Source of the DNA: Sophora flavescens | Lineage: Eukaryota > Streptophyta > Magnoliopsida > Fabales > Fabaceae | Direction: 5' to 3' | DNA: 64,000 nt | Assembly (NCBI GenBank): GCA_030762895.1 | Contig: CM061063.1 | Coordinates: 218,218,103-218,282,102 of the forward strand | Shown: in pieces, positions 57,221-64,000 of the stretch | Layout: every line of letters starts with the position of its first letter | How positions within the stretch are numbered: the stretch's first letter is position 1 | Program-made: the position numbers and the translations under genes | Notes under the pieces: model-generated | Seen by the model: the letters and a program-made list of their open reading frames with translations, nothing else | Databases searched by the model: none | What the model was told of the DNA's origin: nothing

Positions 57221-60200
57221 TGTAACACCCTAGTTTTTACACATATGATTAATTATTTTATTTGGATTTTTATGTTTATTTTGTTATGTGGTTTAGTTTA
57301 AGTAATTAAATTACTCTCTTCAAATTATGGGTGCGTTAGCACTGACTTATTTCAGTGAATGCACGATTACTAGACAATAATTTACGTTATTGTCACTATT
57401 ATACCGGTACAGAAAAATATTTTAAATAATATGATTAAGAGAAAAGCATTTTCATATTTTCATCCTATTTAATTTTAGAGTTGAAAATAAACCGGTTTGA
57501 CCATAATCGGAGATTAAATTTTGGACTGAGTATTTTCTTAGTTGATCAGTTCAATTATTAATCTTTACTCTAATTTGAATTTCGAAATCATATATCTATC
57601 AATCTTTATTTTTAGATTCCAAAAAGTAAAAGCATGTTTATTTTTAGGCTTAATATTTATCACTCATTTTGTACCCACTATTACAATAATAAGAAATTCT
57701 CTCTCCTCTCTCTCTATGACCCGTAAGGCCGTAACCCCCCTTTCACACTCTTTTCTTTCATTTTGCTGCTACCTTCTTCCTCTAAACCAAAACTTCCTTC
57801 TTCCCTCTTGCTCCAAAACTGCACCAGCCACCTCCCAAGAGCCAGGTCGCACGCCGCCACCGTAGGAGCACAGTCCGGTCGAGCGAGCTGCTTCTCGTCG
57901 TGTATCGCTGTGCGCGTCACTGTCGTCCTTCAGTAGCGACTCTGCACGGAACTCCGGCCGTTCGCTCCTGCGTTCGCTGTCACCGGCCGTCGCGGTGAGC
58001 CCCCTGTCGCCGTCCATGGTGATTCGGCTACCCTTCTCTTTTTCTTCCTTGTGTTGTGCGCACCAAAACCCGTAGTTCAAACCACTATTTGCCGCCGCTG
58101 CCGCCGCGTTGCCGGAGCTGCCGCAACCACGTTTGGCCCCCTCGTTTCCTCTCCTCTTCACCTTGGGTAAGAGTTTTACCTCTAACCTCTTCTCTTTTGT
58201 AAATCCCCAAATTGATTTTGTAACCCTAACCCTAACCCTTTGATTTCGGATTTTAATCTTGAAATTTAAGTTTGTTTTATGAAATTAGGACTGTGAATTA
58301 GTGTTTCCCTAAACAAATTTCATTATTCTTTAGTTAAAATGAGTTTTCCCCAAATTGTATTTAGGAGCCCTAAACCCCAATTTGATTTTAATTGAATTTG
58401 ATTCTGTTTTTGTGAAAATAATTATGATTTAGTGCAATTAGGACTCTTAATTGATGATTCCCAAGTTCTCTTTCATGATCCTTTAATCAAAACAAAGTTT
58501 CCTTAAAGGTTATTGTGAAGCGTAAGCTCCAAACGTGATTTTCTTTGAAAATAACCTTGTTTGGTAATAAGATAAAGTGTTTAGATCAAATTAGAATGTG
58601 TGTTTGATCATATGTAATTGATTTCTTGGTTTCTGGTTGTTGCGCGTTGTTGGATTCCCTCTCTGAGACGTTTGACACGGCTATGCTTGCTTGATGGAGT
58701 AGATATGAGCTAATGTGAGAATTAAGACGATGATCCTTTACTTGTCTTCAAAGGTAAGGGGAGTTTGCCTAAGGATATTCAATAACTGTATGCATGTGTG
58801 TATGTGTTTGACTGGATATTATATGTTAATTGAGCTTACTTGGTTATCTAATGTACTTGAACTGTTATGCTATTATCTGATGTTGGACTGTACTTGTTCT
58901 AAATGTTATGATGCATATCTGTGATGAACTGCTTTCAACTGTGATATTAGCATTGAACTGATAATATATACTGCTGTTGATTGAAAGTTTGCTAAGCCAG
59001 ACTTGTGTCTGTGCTCAACTGTTATAAGGATTAAAAACCTTAATAAGCTTTGAAGATGAAGGGATTGGTGTTCTTTTCCAAAAGCTCATTAACTTAAAGT
59101 ACTTGTTTTAAAATGTTGAAATGGTTTTGGTGAACTATTGTTATACAAGAGAAAAACCCTTTTCGAACTATGTGTCTTCAAGTGAAAACTTTCAAGATTA
59201 TTTGGCAATATCCTATTGGGGGAAATATTTCAAGGATAAAAGTATTTCAAAGATGCTTTATAAAAGATTTTCAAAGAAAAGGTTTTTCCTAAATATTTTG
59301 GAAACTTTCCGATAGCCTGGATAGGTTATCGAGGATTCGGTTTTAAATTTGATTTTCACTGAACGAAAAATAAGTACTTAAGAAAGAGAATCTAGTACGC
59401 GAGACGTCGCCTCTAGTATTCAGTTATATGCACGCGATCTTGGATCAGTGTTAACTCGGGACCATGAGTCCTATTCATGATGTTCTGGACTGAGAGTCCA
59501 ATTCTCGAAATCAAGGACAGTGCGTTCTGATTTCGTTGTTGTGGACTGTGTGTCCTAATCACGTTGTTGTGGACTGTGTGTCCTAATCACGTTGTTGTGG
59601 ACTGTGTGTCCTAACCACGTTGTGATGAACGTTGTTAAAGGTGAATGTTGTTTTCTACGACCACAAGCCTAGGACTGATGCATCAGTCTCGGGCGTTGTG
59701 ATTGAGCATTCGGACTATGTGTCCTATGCTTCTAAGTTTTCAAGTGATGAGGAAATGATGATTAAGTTGTTAGCTTTGAGCTGTGACAACGAAAAAGAAT
59801 GAACACAAAGAAAACCTTTTAAATAAAATATTTTCTCATGTGCATTTCCCCAAGCATACGTGCTTTATTATATACCAGATACAAGGTGGTATCTGGGAGT
59901 CTGTCCATGTAAACCGAGTTCAGAGGCACATGTGACGTTGCTCGTCCTGAGACCTTAAATGCATGAGGGTATGGAGGCAACTGCCCGGTGGGCTAGAGAT
60001 TGACCAACTCTAATTCTTCTCCAGTGGAAAACGGTGAAGTTGAATATGTGTGCAGCTATTTCCTAACTGGAATGGGGGAATAGTGTCATTGCTTTGCATG
60101 ACCATCCTATCGGGAATGGGGATGTGCACCATTGATTTTCTTGGGCATTGTTTTGTTCGTTTTTACAATGCGCCATGTGCGAGCCTGATCAGCTTGAAAC

Positions 60201-61118
60201 GAAACAAAAAGTTGTGGGATCTCCGGAGATTAGGTATCAAAATAGAATTGAATATTGAAGTGTCATGCATTCTCTTTATAAAACTGATTGTTCGGGTTTG
60301 AGACCCTTTGATATAACATTGTTATGTTATGTATATGCATGTTTTAACTGCTTATATGATTATGTGATGTATGTATCATGTATATGGTTGTTGTGTGATA
60401 TATCCATTTGTCGGTATCTCACCCTTACAGATATATCAGGTTTCTTCTGGTTCCCTATCGTACCCTGGGTACTTTAGTACAGATGGTGCAAAGGAGTCTT
60501 CCTAAGTCACTCAGAGACTTAGATCTAGTTGCTTGATGAAGTACTTGATTGTGGAATGATCACGTGAGTTTTCCTCAGGAATAACTTTTAGAATGACCAG
60601 CCTAGGTTTGGGACTTGGATTTTTGATAAGTATGTATGAGTATGACTCAGAGAGTCTATATTTTAAAACGGAATGTTTATGGCTCGGAGAGCGTCTCTTT
60701 TGAATGAAAACTTAAACTTTTCCTTTTGGTCATGTATAGCTAATTGATATAACTATCTTTAGCATATTACTTTCTGGTTGTATTTGGTGTAACTGGAATT
60801 CTGGAATGAAAATGTAATTATTTTAGCAGGTGTTCTTTTACCTGGGATGTCCGAATTACAGAGGAGACTCTGTCGAAATTTTCGTAAAAATACTAGCTTT
60901 TATTTAAGTATATTCTTTAAATGAAATAGGCTTGTCAGGATATGATAGTAAGTCTGTGTGTCGATCAAGGCTTAGGTGTGGAGTCGTGACAAAATTTGTA
61001 TACCCAATTTCAGACCCTTACGTACTTATATAAATTATTTTCCGAAAGCACCAGCAAATTATCCTTTTAATTTTATTTTCGCACGTGTTATGTAGTAATG
61101 CCCAAGGGGGGTGTTACA
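57221..61118 (+). mobile_element. Tekay-like 5' LTR of element F, complete
   Basis: 3898 bp, from TGTAACACCCTAG to GGGGGGTGTTACA, with inverted ends TGTAACACCC/GGGTGTTACA. Landmarks: a pyrimidine-rich putative start region (57700-57720), a GC-rich CpG-containing leader (57820-58170), the ggctatgcttgcttgatgga box (58680), a donor-like CAAAG/GTAAG (58749-58758), a minisatellite (59510-59620), a ggatctccggagattagg box (60218) and gaccagcctagg (60597). The frames at 57542-58161 fall in the GC-rich leader and are probably not genes. Confidence 0.85.
59480..59625. repeat. GGACTGTGTGTCC minisatellite in LTR F
   Basis: Three clean copies of a 29-bp unit (cgttgttgtggactgtgtgt, then cctaatca) plus diverged copies before and after. 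Confidence 0.9.
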
Positions 61119-61121
61119 AGG

Positions 61122-61133
61122 TGGTATCAGAGC
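61122..61133 (+). other. Primer-binding site of element F (tRNA-Met)
   Basis: TGGTATCAGAGC three bases after the LTR end, a perfect match to the usual plant initiator tRNA-Met primer site. Confidence 0.9.
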
Positions 61134-64000
61134 TGGTCGAGTCTTTCGGGATCTTTGGGGAATAGGTCTGTTAAGTTTTTATTGTGTGATCTCTAGTTGG
61201 TTCTTGTTTGAATTGTTTCTTGTTGAAGCAATATGTGTTGACGCACAAGTATATGTTTTCTTGATGGTTTTCCAAGGGTTTTATGTCCTTGGAGACCGTA
61301 GATCTTGAATGTTACTTGGGTTCGAATATGACATTCAATTATCCTTGCGAATCGTGTCAGATATTCGAAACAAGGTGCTTGTGTAAAGGGTTTTTCCGAG
61401 AGTGTTCCTTGGAAATATTCTAGGTTTATGGTTAGAAAAGGACATTGATTTTAGATTGATCTAGTTTCTGGATTCGGTTAGATCTCTGTCGCTTTGTGTA
61501 GGGTGTTGCCTACAAAACTAAAACGGGTTGGACGACTCGATTCAACTGAAAGATCGGTGGTCTGAACCGTTTGTTAGATCGAGTGTTTTCCTTGTGAAGA
61601 ACCAATGTTGTGGAAGGCTCGTGTCACCGTGTGGATTTCTGACAACTCGGTAAAAGGACGAATTATGAACAAGTATTCTCTGACTTGCGTAGCTGATTTG
61701 GTAAATCAATTGCGAGGAGTTGTCGTCTACTCAAGGATCGACTTGAAGATGAGTTATTACCAGATTGGAGTGATGACCTATCTATGATTTTGCGTTGTCA
61801 ACTCAGTCTATGAAGAAAGATCAACCCTTTGTATGTTTGATAGACTGATTAAGTTGTCCGGGATCGTACCCAATTCAAGGTGGTCATACTAAGCATGGCT
61901 AGAAAGACTTGTATTTTGGTTGGAACCAAGACGAATCGAGTGGATTTTCAATCTTGGGTGAGTGTCTCGTGATTAAGGAACCCTCCACTGTACCCTTTGA
62001 TTCTCTTGTGTTTGTCAGTTGACATTTATTTCTCAAATCCTATGATTGTATTAGATAATCACAACGGTGAAGTTGGTATGTGTCAGACATATTTTCTGAT
62101 TTTAATTTGTAGTCTGTCAGGACTTATGAATTAGTTATACTAATTCATAAATTTCCAGTTATTCATTTCTTTGTTTGTGAGAAGTCGTACTCACACTTCT
62201 AAATAATCCTCGATGTATTAGACATTTGAGTGAATTGATTTAACGGAATCCATTGGTCTGGATACTTTCACATTTTGTGGAGAGAAGTGGTTATGACTAT
62301 TTCTTGAGTTATAACACAGATAATTTCGTGATAGCAGAAGTTTCTTGGTGAAACTTAGTTTCGTCACTTCTATTTTTGGTAGAGGTGAAAGTCATCATTT
62401 TGTCAATTCCTTGTACTAAGAATAAGAATTAACCCTCTTTGGATTAGAAGTTATTCACCCTTTGATTCCTTAAATCCTCTGGAAGATTCTTGTGGAAGAA
62501 TGAACTTTATTAGATTCATGATTGTAAATGTGTATTGATCATGCATTTTTACACCCACGAACCTGATGGAATGATCTTTTTCCATACTGGATGTTCCGGT
62601 ATCCTTCAAATTAATGAAATTCTTTTCTATGCTTATGTGAAAGTGAAATCAAGAAAAATTTCTTTTCTTGAGAAATTCTTTTATGATCACCAAGGTCATG
62701 TCTTATTGCGGTTCGAACGTTCCTGTCGTCGTTGATCATCTTAGTTCTACGTATTCTCCAAATGGCGTCGATGTGTGACCTATCTCATCAGTCATGAGTT
62801 GGATATCTTCACATCAAGATGTCAGAGTTAGTCGAGTACAATTAAAAATTGATAGTTTAACAATTGAGACCTTCCTTGTTAAGATATTGGCATCGCCATT
62901 AATCCTTGTTATGAGTTTGCTGAAGGCCTACATGAGTCTTGTTTGAATTCAAGTGATCGTGGATCGACTGGTGAAGTCTACACCCTTCTTACGAGTTAAG
63001 ATCCACTATGCAGTGTTAGTGAACCGAATAATGTATCAGAGGATTGTTCAGACTTCATGGAGTATCTTCAAGTGTTGTTTCAGATGAAAAACGGAAGTTT
63101 ATCAACTTGTGTCGGTTAAGTTTACTTTAAGCGTTGAGGACTAAGTTGAGGCTAAGTCGAACTGATCATCCTTAGTGGGATGGATAAGTAATGAGATGAC
63201 CTATCCTTAGCGGGTTAGTTGGGAGATAGTGTGGTACTTAATTTTTGTCATCTCTATGGTAGGACAAACCAGAGTTGATAGGAGCTTCGTTAATGTATGG
63301 ATGTGAATAGTACTATGAGGACCCTTAAGTTCAACATCATTGAGTGAGATGATTACAATGGACCTTATTATGACCAAGGCAGATATATCATTAAAATAAT
63401 TTAGAGTAGTGATCAACGTTTATGGTTAATGTTGACTTAGTGAGTCCGAGGATCAACAAAAAAATATATATGGTAGTTTTCCTTAAGCTGAACGAAAATA
63501 GTAAAGAGGAGTTCTTGAGTGAAACTAAGTTGTTAGAAAAGTGTAAGAATTATGATTTTGGGATAATTCAAACTGAAGTGATTCCTTTTGGTTGTAGTTG
63601 CATGAAGGAATGTAATTGTATTCTTTAAGATTGAAATGAATGACTATGATATAATTTGGAGTGGTGGAATATGTTCAAAGGAAATTAAGACTACAATTGT
63701 GTGCTTTGGGTTGAAAGTTGATATCTGTAGTAAAGTTAGTGTTGAATTTGATATTCGTCATGAGGATAAGGTTGAACTTGATGCTCGTCGTGAGGGTAAG
63801 ATGTTGAAGAAGTTTTGCTAGCAGACAAATTTTGAGGCAAGAAGTGATTAAGTTTTGATTGTGTCTTTCGAGTGTAATAAGCTATGACGAAATGTTTATA
63901 ATCTTTGAGGTCTTATTCTGGTAAATATGTGGTTGATGATCCATAGTGGAAACTGGACATTTTAAATTCAAGATTTCCATTGGGGAGTGTCCACCTGAAT
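61134..64000 (+). pseudogene. Decayed internal region of element F, continuing beyond the window
   Basis: No gag is readable. At 61665-61773 the frame NKYSLTCVADLVNQLRGVVV then YSRIDLKMSYYQIGV is a reverse-transcriptase relic (the catalytic region follows in intact elements). At 62953-63012 VIVDRLVKSTPFLRVKIHY is an integrase relic. Between and after, stops and shifts are dense. The segment from about 61680 is colinear with the inverted element D. From that match the 3' LTR should start about 70 bp past the window's end, giving an internal region near 3 kb instead of the usual 5 kb or more. Confidence 0.7.

Noticed and set aside
57542..58161. Genes of 107 and 130 codons in the GC-rich part of LTR F
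   Set aside because: The equivalent GC-rich zones of LTRs A and D do not keep the same frames, and the products resemble no family.
61122..61133. tRNA-Met gene
   Set aside because: Only the 12-base primer-site complement is present; there is no cloverleaf.

Overview
The window looks like a gene-poor, AT-rich nuclear region of a eudicot plant. It holds a plant-type organellar PPR gene, the remains of a REM-type B3 gene, En/Spm (CACTA) transposons with plant transposase domains, and Ty3/gypsy (Tekay-like and Athila/Tat-like) and Ty1/copia (SIRE/Maximus-like) retrotransposons. A papilionoid legume is my best guess, from the style of the MITEs and retroelements, but this is weak.

Layout. 1-5640: a minus-strand, Tekay-like LTR element with a short internal region holding only relics of gag zinc knuckles. 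5650-7650: the end of a B3-domain gene between small MITE-like repeats. 8467-9965: a large nested palindrome. 10653-11435: a MULE with a 9-bp target duplication. 11867-13543: the only nearly intact host gene, a PPR protein on the minus strand, cut 26 codons short by a stop codon. 14780-15975: a SIRE-like LTR. 16285-24610: a complete CACTA element (CACTA-1, TSD TTT) with a frameshifted transposase, a second ORF (Transposase_24 plus Ulp1-like peptidase) and an array of TCACGGCCGTGA palindromes. 26033-40837: one 4.6-kb Tekay-type LTR split by a truncated Athila/Tat-like element (27580-31405, TSD GTGTT) and a second CACTA element (CACTA-2, 34341-40712, TSD ACG). 40850-41935: the pol end of the element that owns this LTR. 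41936-45060: a SIRE-like copia gag and 5' LTR. 45061-48208: another Tekay-like LTR, whose 3' end is tandemly duplicated. 48451-50362: AT-rich sequence with a MITE and a dispersed duplication. 50363-56190: a minus-strand LTR and decayed pol. 56190-57220: an LTR fragment with a conserved ORF. 57221-64000: a plus-strand LTR (3.9 kb), its tRNA-Met primer site and decayed pol, running off the window.

How the parts relate. Nearly everything is mobile DNA in nested layers; the target duplications give an order of insertion. At least five Tekay-type LTR copies share a splice-donor-like motif and a mid-LTR minisatellite; two copies carry a conserved acidic ORF inside the LTR. The two CACTA elements have the same pattern of paired subterminal arms with different core sequences. 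Both CACTA elements and the Athila-like element share a GC-rich palindromic cassette. Some open frames were reported from non-ATG starts; where it mattered I moved the start to the first ATG.
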